From positions 2,410,645 to 2,474,644 of the forward strand of contig NZ_LMUS01000006.1 of the NCBI RefSeq assembly GCF_009765835.1: 64,000 nt of DNA, in the 5' to 3' direction. Positions 1 through 7,885 of this stretch are shown one piece after another (the first letter of the stretch is position 1; each line of letters starts with the position of its first letter). Both the position numbers and the translations under genes were made by a program. The notes beneath the pieces are model-generated. The model was not told where the DNA came from and did not search any database. It saw nothing but the letters and a program-made list of their open reading frames with translations. This DNA comes from Granulicella sp. L56. GTDB lineage: Bacteria; Acidobacteriota; Terriglobia; Terriglobales; Acidobacteriaceae.

Positions 1-1247
1 CGACCGCGTTCCGCTTTCGCAATACGCCACAGGACGCGCAGAGTATAGGACATAACCTTGGGGTCGATGCGGTGCTTCAGGGTCGGCTGCAACGCAACCA
101 GGACAAATTGGTCCTCAACGTCGAGCTGACCCAGACGAACAACAACAGCATCCTTTTGAGCCATCAGTACCTCTCCGATACCCCGGATCTACGCAGGGTT
201 CAGGCAGATATTTTGCACGACACTCTGCAGGCGCTTTCCTTCGATACCGGCAAACTAAACGGGCAGTCCCCGCTTGGCCAGCACACGAATAGTCCGGCAG
301 CATACGAGGAAAACCTTCGCGGGGAGGCGCTGACCCGAACCGATTCTCCCCAGGCCTTCCGCGAGGCCGTCCAGCACTTCCAGAAGGCTACCAGGCTGGA
401 TCCGAACTATGATCGCGCCTGGTCCGATCTCGCTCAGGCCCATCTCTTTTTGGGGATCTATTACGAATCGCCCCTCGACCACATGCCCATCGCGCGCACG
501 GCGGCGCTAAGAGCCCTGCAACTCAATCCTGCGCTGCCCGAGGCCCACGGCTCGCTAGGCGTCGTCGATCTGCTCTACGACTGGGACTATGCCAGCGCTG
601 CATCGGAGCTCGAAAAAGAAGGAGCCATGCGCTCAGCGATGAGCATGCTTGCCTGTACCGCCCATCTCCGTGAGCAATCCGGGCATCCTCAACGCGCGGA
701 AGAAGAGGTGCGACGACTTCTGGCCTATGATCCCCAGTCCGAAATGCTGGTCTCCGAGCTCGGATGCGCCGCCTACTATGAGCGTCACTATGACGATGCA
801 GTCCGCTCCTACAGCTCCGCAATGGAGCTCGATCCGGGCTCACCTCTGCCCTATCTCGGTATCGGAAGGTCCTTGACCCAGCTCGGAAAGTATAAAGAGG
901 CTGTCGATGTGCTGGACTCGTTCTCTAAGCGCAATGGTTTTGCTCCTCCAATCCTCCTGGCGGAGTCGGGATATACCTGTGCACTTTCGGGAGACCGAAA
1001 GGGCGCCATGCAGCGCATGGAATCGCTCGAAGACCAGGCGAGGTCCGCATATGTCGATCCTTACCTGATCGCGTTGATCTATCACGGGCTCCACGATCAC
1101 ACGGCGACTATCGATTGGCTGCAAAAGGCGGCGGCCGTCCATTCATCACTTCTTTTCTCAGTCCTGAGCGATCCGATGTGGCAGGACTCGCAACAGGATC
1201 CGCAGTTGATCGCCATCGTCGACAAGATGGAGAGTAAAGCCGATTGA
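1..1247 (+). CDS. TPR-repeat protein, C-terminal part of a probable winged-helix one-component regulator (5' end outside window)
   Basis: The reading frame is open from base 3, so the gene starts before the window; the GTG at 72 is only an internal codon. The first ~60 visible residues (GVDAVLQGRL, then LSHQYLSDTPDL) match the TolB/FlgO-like domain that sits between a winged-helix DNA-binding domain and TPR repeats in CadC-like regulators, which are very abundant in Acidobacteria. The remainder holds at least five TPR-like helical pairs, for example FQKATRLDPNYDRAW, LRALQLNPALPEAHG and YSSAMELDPGSPLPY. By family it would be a DNA-binding or signalling scaffold, with TPRs for protein contact. 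The DNA-binding part is not visible, so regulator is an inference. It ends without an evident downstream partner; the next gene, ssb, is convergent. Confidence 0.8.
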   Translation, partial: TAFRFRNTPQDAQSIGHNLGVDAVLQGRLQRNQDKLVLNVELTQTNNNSILLSHQYLSDTPDLRRVQADILHDTLQALSFDTGKLNGQSPLGQHTNSPAAYEENLRGEALTRTDSPQAFREAVQHFQKATRLDPNYDRAWSDLAQAHLFLGIYYESPLDHMPIARTAALRALQLNPALPEAHGSLGVVDLLYDWDYASAASELEKEGAMRSAMSMLACTAHLREQSGHPQRAEEEVRRLLAYDPQSEMLVSELGCAAYYERHYDDAVRSYSSAMELDPGSPLPYLGIGRSLTQLGKYKEAVDVLDSFSKRNGFAPPILLAESGYTCALSGDRKGAMQRMESLEDQARSAYVDPYLIALIYHGLHDHTATIDWLQKAAAVHSSLLFSVLSDPMWQDSQQDPQLIAIVDKMESKAD

Positions 1248-1410
1248 GTCCTCGATCTTATAGGAGTGTGACGGATTCGATGGGATCTATATTTTCTGTG
1301 TGAGCATAAATTCACGAATCCGGAATTCTTCTGGCGTTTGCTCAAGTCTCGCTGAAGCTATCAGTCGCGCGGATTCATGCGGGTCTGACTATTTCCAGAG
1401 ACATATACAA

Positions 1411-1442
1411 GAATGGATGAGGCTGGTCGGCCTCATCCATTC
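1411..1442 (-). terminator. Hairpin just after ssb copy 1
   Basis: Perfect 13-bp inverted repeat (GAATGGATGAGGC and its complement) with a 6-nt loop TGGTCG, 6 nt past the ssb stop codon. No clean T-run follows on the minus strand, so it may act as an RNA-stabilising or rho-assisted end. The second ssb copy has a hairpin of the same stem length but different sequence at the same place. Confidence 0.6.
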
Positions 1443-2022
1443 AGACGATTATTCGTCGTCGGCTCCATCCGAAGGATCGTCCGCGGCCTCGATCTTCGAG
1501 AGCCGCTTGATGCTGATGGCATGTATCTCAGCGATCCGGGGCTTGAAGGTGACGCCCTTGATTTCATCCTCTACCTCGCGATAGCGGAGGATACCTTCCA
1601 GGGTAACGAGCTGCCCCTTTTGGAGAGTTTTGGCGAACTTCGAGAGATTCCTCCAGGCATCGACGCGATGCCATTCGGTGCGGTTTTCGTAGTCGCCCTT
1701 GTCGTTCTTCCAGCTCTCCTGGGTTGCGATGCTAAGGATGACGTACTCTTTGTTGTTCTGAGCGGTTTTGGCTTCTGCGTTCTGCCCGAGGCGGCCGATG
1801 AGGATGATTTTGTTGAACATGGTGTTTAACTCCGTTTCTTTTGCTTTGTCAGCTGTCTGCGGTACATGCTTGCCCAACGGGTGTGCCGTCGCGATTCACT
1901 CCCTCGGCGACTGGACAGAATCTGCGGAAGGGGACCACAGCTTGCCTTGGGCAGGAGTCCGCACCTCTTGAGAGGCGCATAGCGGATTCTGCGAAGGAGA
2001 GCGTGCGTCCGAAGGGCGTGGG
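1443..2022 (-). repeat. Direct repeat copy 1: ssb gene plus about 200 bp upstream (pairs with 60652-61233)
   Basis: The segment from the ssb stop codon through about 200 bp of non-coding upstream DNA is nearly identical to 60652-61233, in the same orientation. Conservation outside the coding region (for example around CGGCGACTGGACAGAATC) suggests recent duplication or a shared regulatory leader. Similarity stops abruptly after GGGCGTGGGTG. The two copies lie 59 kb apart and could support homologous recombination that excises the DNA between them. Confidence 0.8.
1449..1820 (-). CDS. ssb: Single-stranded DNA-binding protein, copy 1
   Basis: A 123-residue OB-fold protein starting MFNKIILIGRLGQNAEAK, typical of SSB (MxNKxxLIGxLGxDPE). 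The start at 1820 is chosen because ACGGAG lies 9 nt upstream; the frame is open further up but without family similarity. The WRNLSKFAKTLQKGQLVTLEG stretch is the conserved core (seen here as WHRVDAW and LVTLEGILRYR). The tail is acidic (DDPSDGADDE), but lacks the usual DDDIPF-type tip, so contacts with replication proteins may differ. SSBs of this length sit beside plasmid or integrative-element replication genes. It is almost the same protein as the one at 60658-61029; substitutions are few and conservative. Confidence 0.93.
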   Translation of the reverse strand: MFNKIILIGRLGQNAEAKTAQNNKEYVILSIATQESWKNDKGDYENRTEWHRVDAWRNLSKFAKTLQKGQLVTLEGILRYREVEDEIKGVTFKPRIAEIHAISIKRLSKIEAADDPSDGADDE

Positions 2023-2070
2023 TGGGCTACCCTTTTGGCAGCGCAACCGCGCTCTCAGGAGAACCACACT

Positions 2071-2220
2071 ATGAAGAAGTCCATTCTTTACCTCGTTGCA
2101 ATCGTTGTTCTTTCCGCCTCCACCCTCACCGCTTCGGCAGCTATGAGCGGCTCTAATCCCCGTCCACAGAGTTCCATGAGCGGGGTGGGCGCCGGGATTC
2201 TTATGTACTTCGGCTTCTAG
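2071..2220 (+). CDS. Small exported peptide, function unknown
   Basis: A 49-residue product starting MKKSILYLVAIVVLSASTL, with a basic N-terminus, a hydrophobic stretch and an ASA-A type signal-peptidase site near residue 24. The mature part is about 25 residues, rich in Ser, Gly and Pro, with a second hydrophobic end (GAGILMYFGF). CAGGAG about 10 nt upstream fixes the start. It lies directly upstream of two membrane-protein genes on the same strand and may be co-transcribed. I recognise no family; small secreted peptides of this type are common in acidobacterial genomes. Confidence 0.55.
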   Translation: MKKSILYLVAIVVLSASTLTASAAMSGSNPRPQSSMSGVGAGILMYFGF

Positions 2221-2258
2221 CAGAATAGGAGACAATTAGCGAAGATCTCTGAACCGAG

Positions 2259-3020
2259 GTGCTCGTGAATCTGTCTCTGATGGCGACAGTGTTGTGGGCG
2301 GCAGGATTCGTACTGAATGCCGTCCTCCTTTTCGTTCTGCTCTATAAGCGGAGATACCGCATCGTGCCCTGGTTCACAGTCTGGATCGGGTGCGGGTGTG
2401 TTTACACAATCGCACTTTTTGTCAGCTACAGATTCGGTTCCAAAGGCGTTTACGCGCTTACCTATTGGTCGTCAGACTTCATTGACGTGTTGTTGCAGAT
2501 AGCCGTGATTTTAGAAATCGCGGCTATCGTTCTCCAGCGCAGCGGTCGTTTGGTTGAGGGTGCGCGTATGCGCCTGAGCATCATGGGAGCGACCGCGCCC
2601 CTGGTGGCGTTAGGCATGGCATGGTTCATGAAACCAGCGGCGGAGACGAACCTGGATGCGTGGGCGGCGCGGACAAGCCTTTTTACTACTGTTCTGGTTC
2701 TGTTGTTATTTGTGGCTGTCGTAATGGCTTCGCATCAACTTGGTCTGGGATGGCGAAGCTACGCCATGCGCGAAAGTTACGGCCTTTTCGTCTGGGCCGT
2801 GGCTGCTTTTGCGACTGACACGCTTCATGCCTATTGGCGCACTCTTGGACACTTCACTTTGCTCGAAAACATGAGAATTGCTGTATTTCAAATTGCGGCA
2901 ATCTACTGGATCGTGACCTTCTGGCTGCCCGAACCTGTGAGGGAAACGGCAGCGCCCGAGAATATAAATGGCTTGAAGGAACTGAGAAAGAGGCTAGAAT
3001 ATGGCCAGCAGTCGCGTTGA
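2259..3020 (+). CDS. Seven-helix membrane protein, function unknown
   Basis: A 253-residue protein with about seven hydrophobic segments (near residues 3-28, 36-55, 72-92, 105-125, 137-158, 172-190, 207-222) and a charged C-terminal tail of about 30 residues. Both GTG 2259 and GTG 2265 are possible starts; GAGG lies 5 nt before 2265, so the protein may be two residues shorter. The layout resembles hypothetical membrane proteins often found in Acidobacteria followed by a small one-helix protein, as here (next gene 31 bp downstream). No catalytic motif is visible. Probably co-transcribed with the following gene. Confidence 0.7.
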   Translation: MLVNLSLMATVLWAAGFVLNAVLLFVLLYKRRYRIVPWFTVWIGCGCVYTIALFVSYRFGSKGVYALTYWSSDFIDVLLQIAVILEIAAIVLQRSGRLVEGARMRLSIMGATAPLVALGMAWFMKPAAETNLDAWAARTSLFTTVLVLLLFVAVVMASHQLGLGWRSYAMRESYGLFVWAVAAFATDTLHAYWRTLGHFTLLENMRIAVFQIAAIYWIVTFWLPEPVRETAAPENINGLKELRKRLEYGQQSR

Positions 3021-3051
3021 GTCCTTAGACTGATGGAATAGGTGTGTTCGC

Positions 3052-3582
3052 ATGGCGTTTCTCGCCTTCTTGGTTGTATTCATTCTTGCTATTGCCGGCT
3101 ATGTGTTCTATGTGAGCTTGCACCGTCGCGAGCTCCTCGGCAGAAGCTCGGAGCATGACTTGATCAGCAAGATGGAACCGGTGGATCTGGAAGGATTGCG
3201 GAGAATCTCGGAAGCGTTTCAGCAACCAGAGAAAGGCAGGCCAGGGATTGATTCTGATGAGATGTGGCGGATTGTCGGCGGCCTTGAAGGCCTTCGCCGA
3301 CTCCGCAGGAATGCTTGGGTAATGCTTGATCTGGCTGTTTATGTTGAACGCTGGAACGATGAGCAGGCCGCAGAAATCTCTCAGATGATGCGACGCGATG
3401 CAGTGCGTTTGAATCGCGCTATCACTCACATTGTGTTGAGGCATCTATTGCAAATCGGGTTCCGGCGCGCTCCTCTTCATATCGGCGAAGTCGTCGCTTC
3501 GTACTGTCTCATCAGAAGTCGTCTTGTTGATCTTTATCAAGTTAGGAATGCCGATCTAATCAGGGAGTGGAACATCGCCTAA
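3052..3582 (+). CDS. One-helix membrane-anchored hypothetical protein
   Basis: A 176-residue product with one N-terminal transmembrane segment (about residues 3-23, FLAFLVVFILAIAGYVFYV), then a soluble, helix-rich, Arg-rich domain facing the cytoplasm by charge. It begins 31 bp after the seven-helix membrane protein and probably forms an operon with it. Family not recognised; no known catalytic motifs. The downstream DNA is a graveyard of gene fragments, so this is the last intact gene of the unit. Confidence 0.65.
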   Translation: MAFLAFLVVFILAIAGYVFYVSLHRRELLGRSSEHDLISKMEPVDLEGLRRISEAFQQPEKGRPGIDSDEMWRIVGGLEGLRRLRRNAWVMLDLAVYVERWNDEQAAEISQMMRRDAVRLNRAITHIVLRHLLQIGFRRAPLHIGEVVASYCLIRSRLVDLYQVRNADLIREWNIA

Positions 3583-3764
3583 CAAAGTTGTGTACTGACC
3601 CGGGGGGGCGGCGCGGCCGACAGTAAGGGACACCTCACTAAGCGGAAATTTATGTATGCTAGGGCCAGCAGCAGCTTTTCTTCAATCGCCAGGCTCGGCA
3701 CGATGGACTAAGCTCCAAAGCCGCATTGCACCAGAATGTGCCAAATAATTAGCAAAACGACACC

Positions 3765-4085
3765 ATGAATCACTTGCTCATGGACGGGGAGGCAGATCGC
3801 GACTGCCTAGCCTACGTCGACAAAGCCGGAGGTCAAGCCGCTATGGATGCTGCTTGCGCCTTCGTAGGTCGAGGTTGGGCACTGTTTTTTGGTAATTGAT
3901 GGTCACATGGTCAAAGTTGGCAATGGTGCGGGCTTGGGTTTCGGTGAGTCCTTCGCGGCTCATTGAAAGCGCGAGACGCTTTGCCTGCGAGATAAGTGCC
4001 TGATTCCGATGCGAAATGGCCGTGATCTTGGTCACCAGATACTCTCTGGCTTGTATTGCAAAGAACTTCGGACTACGCCAAATAA
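3765..4085 (-). pseudogene. Remnant of the DUF3560 part of a DUF3560-methyltransferase gene
   Basis: The DNA closely matches 22306-22500, part of the fuller gene at 21344-23089, starting at ATGAATCACT. A short frame reads SREGLTETQARTIANFDHV, equivalent to SREELTEAQARTIANFDHV in the intact copy. Stops and indels interrupt the rest. Relative to the intact gene, this piece lies on the wrong side of the methyltransferase remnant at 4761-5364, so the old copy was rearranged, not simply interrupted. Confidence 0.75.
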
Positions 4086-4118
4086 TTCTGAAGGCAACAC
4101 ACATGGGGAAGCGGTGAA

Positions 4119-4540
4119 TCGCGTTTGTGGGCTGAACAGCTGAAAGTAGAAACCAGCGATACCGATGTCTTGTTGCGGTATGGCAAGAGCAACGGATGGC
4201 TCGATGACCAGCCAGCTGCTGTCACACGCGTGGTCGGCAAGGGAAGAATCACATAATAGGTGCATGGCTTGACACTGGTTCCATGAAGAACGCAGTTTCG
4301 TGGATGCTGCCGGTCAGCGGTGTAAACAAGTTTGAGCTGGAATTGCCCGATGGAGTTGAAGGTTCGACCCTTAGCGGCGCCGGAAAGAAAATCTTGATGT
4401 TGGTCAACGTCGCGGACGGCGTGAGATCGGTTGCACTTCCTCACCCAATGTTCGATATCCTTACTAGAGAGAGGAAGAACACAATTGTCGGGCTGCACTT
4501 AAATCCCGGAATTTCCCATTCGGGCCTCGTTTCCTGCACT
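4119..4540 (+). pseudogene. Remnant of a GH42 beta-galactosidase C-terminus
   Basis: Two overlapping frames read as the C-terminal end of a GH42 beta-galactosidase: first LWAEQLKVETSDTDVLLRYG through VTRVVGKGRIT, then after a 1-nt shift near 4253 GAWLDTGSMKNAVSWM and SGAGKKILMLVNVADGVRSV. The GKGRITY-GAWLD stretch is characteristic of the family's C-terminal domain. The catalytic barrel is absent. The neighbourhood contains only other remnants, so this is a leftover of a larger deletion or rearrangement. Confidence 0.65.
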
Positions 4541-4556
4541 TAAATCCCGGAATTCG
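4495..4556. repeat. Short direct repeat, two copies of about 20 bp
   Basis: TGCACTTAAATCCCGGAATT occurs near 4494 and again near 4536, 42 bp apart, with a weaker third match (CTCTAATCCCGGA) near 4571. It lies at the broken end of the beta-galactosidase remnant and may mark a rearrangement junction. Confidence 0.5.
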
Positions 4557-4760
4557 ATGGTGTTTATGTACTCTAATCCCGGACGAAAAAGCGTGCTCCG
4601 GAATGGCGCGCATCGTAGTTGCGTACATAAAATTCCCTTTCTTGAGGTGTCCCAAATACCGCACCGGATCACACTATTTCCGTAGAATTTGCCGAATACC
4701 ACAATGCTAGGGTGAGTCAATGACTCCCTTCCCGTACCCCTGTAGTGGGCCGGGTAGTTG

Positions 4761-5364
4761 CTATGCGTCCATTGTGAGCAGTACGGTGCGGACGCCTGTT
4801 CCTGCACCGATAAAGGTATCAGGGGGAAGCTCTTCTCAGATACCGCCTCGGGCGTCAACGATGGGACGCAGTTTGTCATTCTGACGCGGGCCGTTCGCGC
4901 ATATCGCGACAAGCCGACCACCAGGGGAGAGGTAACGGAGTGCGTGGGTAATGTGCTTGATGTCCTGGCCGTTTGCAAACGGAGGATTCATCAGAATCCG
5001 GTCAAAGGTCCCAAGCTCGTCGTTTCACTCCAGGAAATCCCCTTGATGGACATGTAGACCGGAGAGGCCAAGGGTGAGCAGACTCCGCACAAGCTGACCG
5101 TTGATTTCCACGGCTACTTTGTCCGGTGCATTGCCGATCAAGCGCAGGATGTTGCCGGTTCCCGCGCTTGGCTCCCGGACGCGGTGCATCTCTTCGATCC
5201 CAGCGAGCTCGACCATACGCGCGGCCAGCGCGGGCGGGGTAGGGAACAGTTGCGGAGGTGTCACGACTTGCACCCCTGTCTTGAGTGATTGCCGCATGGC
5301 CTCGATTCCGCTACCGAGAGCGAAGGGGCCGACCTTCGCCCCTGGCTGCGCCCTGAGGTGTCCC
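4761..5364 (-). pseudogene. Remnant of a methyltransferase domain, with two in-frame TGA stops at Trp positions
   Basis: Reading on the minus strand from 5364, one continuous frame gives AQPGAKVGPF, PQLFPTPPALAARMVELAG, EPSAGTGNIL, QGDFLE, then a TGA at 5025, NDELGTFDRILMNPPFANG, GGRLVAICANGPRQNDKL, a second TGA at 4836 and an end at 4761. It matches the C-terminal SAM-dependent N6-adenine-type methyltransferase (NPPF motif) of the gene at 21344-23089. Both stops replace an expected TGG. The N-terminal half of the gene is missing here. The unread GPRQNDKL stretch shows that the full gene continues past the point where the copy at 21344 stops. Confidence 0.8.
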
Positions 5365-6367
5365 CTCTGTTGATTGTCAGTTGACAGCGGGAGGTATCTG
5401 TCCGATTTGCCGACTTCTCAGCCAAGTGGATTGACCGCGGTTTGGCGACGATCTCTGGGTTGAATACCACATAGTGATGGGCAAAGTTGATATAGACACC
5501 ATTGAAGAGCGCGGTTGGCAACACTCCATCCTCTTCGCGGTCTGGGAGATTCTGCGCAGTGCTCACCGGTGTTACAAACGGAACTTGGCTAAAGGTACGG
5601 CTCCCGACTCGCATATCTTGTGGCGGCAGGAGAGCAAAGGATTGTTGTGATTTGCTCGAGTTGTCTCCTCGTAGCTTGGCGCGCTTCAATAACGGCAGTA
5701 CCGTTTTCTTGTTGGCTGCGTAGAGAATGGGTCCGTCACTGCCGGAATCCAGCTGCAGCAGAACCTGACGGCTTCCAGTACCGGAGAGACGTACCGGGAT
5801 GACCAGTCGTTCCGTCAATGGCAATTCATTTTCGGGACGCTGGGGCGCCACCAGTGGAATACGCTCGCCGCGCACGTATTCCTGCATCATTCTTGCCTCA
5901 TCGAGACAAAGCAGTCTTTGCGGGTAGTCGATGAGCAGGTCGAAATGCGCGAGAAAATTCTCGCCGAGAACCCCTCGAATGCGGCGGTCGGCGGCTTGAA
6001 TCTGCTCCAAGTCCTCGACGACGACATATGAATTGGCGACTACGTGAGAGCCTGCTTCCAGCGTATCCAGCGTGGCGACTGAAGCCTGCGAATAGCTGGC
6101 CGTCTTGACGAGACCTACAGTGCCTTCGGACTTGAGACCGATTTCGGAGGCCAGCAACGGGTCGACAACGGTGATCTGGGTGCCTGTATCCAACATGAAA
6201 TCAAATGGGCCTGCGCGATTGATCTTCACCGGAATCACGATCAAAGCACGCTGAATGAATCGCGGGGTAATACCATCGATGTTTCCCGGGCAGTGGTGCT
6301 CGGCCTGAAGCGCCGAGAGGTTTATCCCCAGCCCAACACATAGAAGCAATTGAATTGGGTATTTCAT
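5261..6367 (-). CDS. Secreted retropepsin-like aspartic protease, 3' end run into a pseudogene
   Basis: Starts at 6367 (MKYPIQLLLCVGLG; AAGGA just upstream) with a signal peptide ending near residue 23. Two lobes each carry an aspartic site: FMLDTGTQIT in the first and LLQLDSGSDGP in the second, giving the bilobal, pepsin-like arrangement of bacterial retropepsin-like proteins. Homologues normally end soon after VVFNPE; here about 65 more residues of low-quality sequence (RSQGRRSAPSLSV) continue into the methyltransferase remnant in another frame, so the native stop was probably lost when the DNA to its right was rearranged. The frame also extends upstream of 6367 but overlaps the neighbouring methyltransferase. 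Second gene of a likely two-gene unit, 29 bp after that gene. A related protease is at 12404-13345. Confidence 0.75.
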   Translation of the reverse strand: MKYPIQLLLCVGLGINLSALQAEHHCPGNIDGITPRFIQRALIVIPVKINRAGPFDFMLDTGTQITVVDPLLASEIGLKSEGTVGLVKTASYSQASVATLDTLEAGSHVVANSYVVVEDLEQIQAADRRIRGVLGENFLAHFDLLIDYPQRLLCLDEARMMQEYVRGERIPLVAPQRPENELPLTERLVIPVRLSGTGSRQVLLQLDSGSDGPILYAANKKTVLPLLKRAKLRGDNSSKSQQSFALLPPQDMRVGSRTFSQVPFVTPVSTAQNLPDREEDGVLPTALFNGVYINFAHHYVVFNPEIVAKPRSIHLAEKSANRTDTSRCQLTINRGDTSGRSQGRRSAPSLSVAESRPCGNHSRQGCKS

Positions 6368-6396
6368 GTCGTCCTTCCGCTCAGGCGGCGATAGCT

Positions 6397-7215
6397 TCAG
6401 TCCCGGGTCAGGACGGCGGACAGCACGCCAAGGCGGTTCTCGCGGAGGTTGCGGGACAGATTGCCGACGATGGCTGGGAAGTCCGGACCCATCACGGCAC
6501 TGAGGTTGGGTCCGGCTGGGGGCAAGCCGGTCATGGCTGCCTGAAACCAGTGGAGCGCGGCCTGGGTGTCGTCGCGCCAGAGGACCGCCTTGAACCCGGC
6601 TCGTTCCAGCGCGGCGCGGGTATCGCCTTCGCTGAGCAGGAAGCTGGTCGATGCGTCGCGCGCCCATGGAACGGGATACACGGTATCACCAACGCGAAGC
6701 ACCAGATCATGGACGGCGAACCGGCCTCCCGGCATCAGGATTCGACGGACCTCGGCGTAGAGGGCGGAACGGTCGTCGACGTTCATCGCCACGTGTTGCA
6801 GAAAAACTGTATCGAACGCCGCGTCCTCGAAAGGCAGATCCAGGGCGTTGCCGACCTGGAACGTGGCGAGATCGGACAGCCCGCAGCGCTCCGTGAGATA
6901 GATGGCCGCGTCGATGAAGGCAGGGCTCAGGTCGACGCCTGTCACCCTGCAGCCGAAGGTCGCGGCGAGATAGCGCGCCGGGCCGCCGATGCCGCAGCCA
7001 AGATCCAGCACGCGCGTCGACGGCTCGAGTCCAGCCGCGTCGGCGAGTTCGGTGGTGGCGAGGATGCCCCGGGTATGGAACTGATCGAGTGGAGCGAGCT
7101 GAGCGACGGTCAGCGTGTCCCCTTCGGGAGTGATCGCCGCGAGCACCGACCTGATCCGGTCGCTGAGGTCCGTGCCGCGGTAATGCTCGCGCACTTTGGT
7201 AGTGGTGTCAGTCAT
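6397..7215 (-). CDS. Class I SAM-dependent methyltransferase, small-molecule type
   Basis: A 272-residue cytosolic protein. SAM-binding motif I is VLDLGCGIGGPARYLA (about residues 70-84), followed by the acidic end of strand 2 (VTGVDLSPAF) and motif IV-like FDTVFLQHVAMNV; it belongs to the UbiE/sterol-methyltransferase-like group (Methyltransf_11/25). The substrate cannot be told; the family methylates small molecules such as quinones, sterols or secondary metabolites. Followed closely by the secreted protease gene. An antisense frame of 457 codons across it is an artefact of high G+C. Confidence 0.85.
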   Translation of the reverse strand: MTDTTTKVREHYRGTDLSDRIRSVLAAITPEGDTLTVAQLAPLDQFHTRGILATTELADAAGLEPSTRVLDLGCGIGGPARYLAATFGCRVTGVDLSPAFIDAAIYLTERCGLSDLATFQVGNALDLPFEDAAFDTVFLQHVAMNVDDRSALYAEVRRILMPGGRFAVHDLVLRVGDTVYPVPWARDASTSFLLSEGDTRAALERAGFKAVLWRDDTQAALHWFQAAMTGLPPAGPNLSAVMGPDFPAIVGNLSRNLRENRLGVLSAVLTRD

Positions 7216-7290
7216 AACTCTTCTCCAGCCAAGATTTTTGATTTCGCGAAACCGAATTGCGACAGAGTAGCTCGGTCGATGAGAATCCGC

Positions 7291-7815
7291 CTAAGACGAA
7301 ACCAACTTGCCGGAAGCGGTTTGAGCTGCCCTGCCTTGAGGACGCAACAACCAATAGATAGCGGCGATGTGCGTGATCATCAACATGGGCACGTAGATAA
7401 TCGTGATCGAGTACATAACGCCCAGCTGCCCCGCCAGCGCAGGAAGGCCGCCCCGGATGGCGTGGTAGTAGTCAAAGAGGATGTCGGCCATCCCCACGAG
7501 ATTGAAGGAGACGACGAACAGCCAAAAGAGCGGACGTATTCTCACCGTAAGAAGCGCGAGGATGGCCAGTATGCCGGTTGCGAAGTCTCCGTAGGCGGCG
7601 AAGGTGGCGAAGGTCACTGGCAGATTGGGGCCGACGACGCCTGGAAGGATGAAGGCGAGCCCGAAGAAACGAAAGCTGTGCAGAGTGGCGATGGCGCGTT
7701 GCGCATTGCCCCGATCCATCGACTTTAGCCTGGGCAAAACGTAGCCCCTGAAGCAAAGCAGGCACGCGACATAACCCAGCACGAGCTGCGGCAGGAAGAT
7801 AATTTGCGGCGACAT
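7291..7815 (-). CDS. Small polytopic membrane protein, function unknown
   Basis: A 174-residue protein with four to five hydrophobic segments (about residues 5-24, 45-68, 75-93, 95-115, 130-158) and short loops, ending in a polar tail. No conserved catalytic motif recognised; the overall look is of a DoxX-like or general integral membrane family, but I do not assign one. It is separated by 75 bp from the methyltransferase gene and 70 bp from the NmrA-like gene, all on the same strand, and could belong to the unit controlled by the divergent TetR gene. Confidence 0.65.
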   Translation of the reverse strand: MSPQIIFLPQLVLGYVACLLCFRGYVLPRLKSMDRGNAQRAIATLHSFRFFGLAFILPGVVGPNLPVTFATFAAYGDFATGILAILALLTVRIRPLFWLFVVSFNLVGMADILFDYYHAIRGGLPALAGQLGVMYSITIIYVPMLMITHIAAIYWLLRPQGRAAQTASGKLVSS

Positions 7816-7885
7816 TTGAACTCCTTCGAATCGAAATAACTATCCCATGAACTCAGAGTGCTTTGAACTGTACCGAAGAGTAGCG

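Noticed and set aside
4761..5364. Recoding of TGA as tryptophan
   Set aside because: Other genes here use TGA as a real stop (for example at 35988 and 32846) and TGG for Trp; the remnant also lacks its N-terminal half, so decay is simpler.
6355..7728. 457-codon frame on the plus strand
   Set aside because: Antisense to the methyltransferase and membrane-protein genes; composition is typical of a high-G+C shadow frame and there is no ribosome-binding site.
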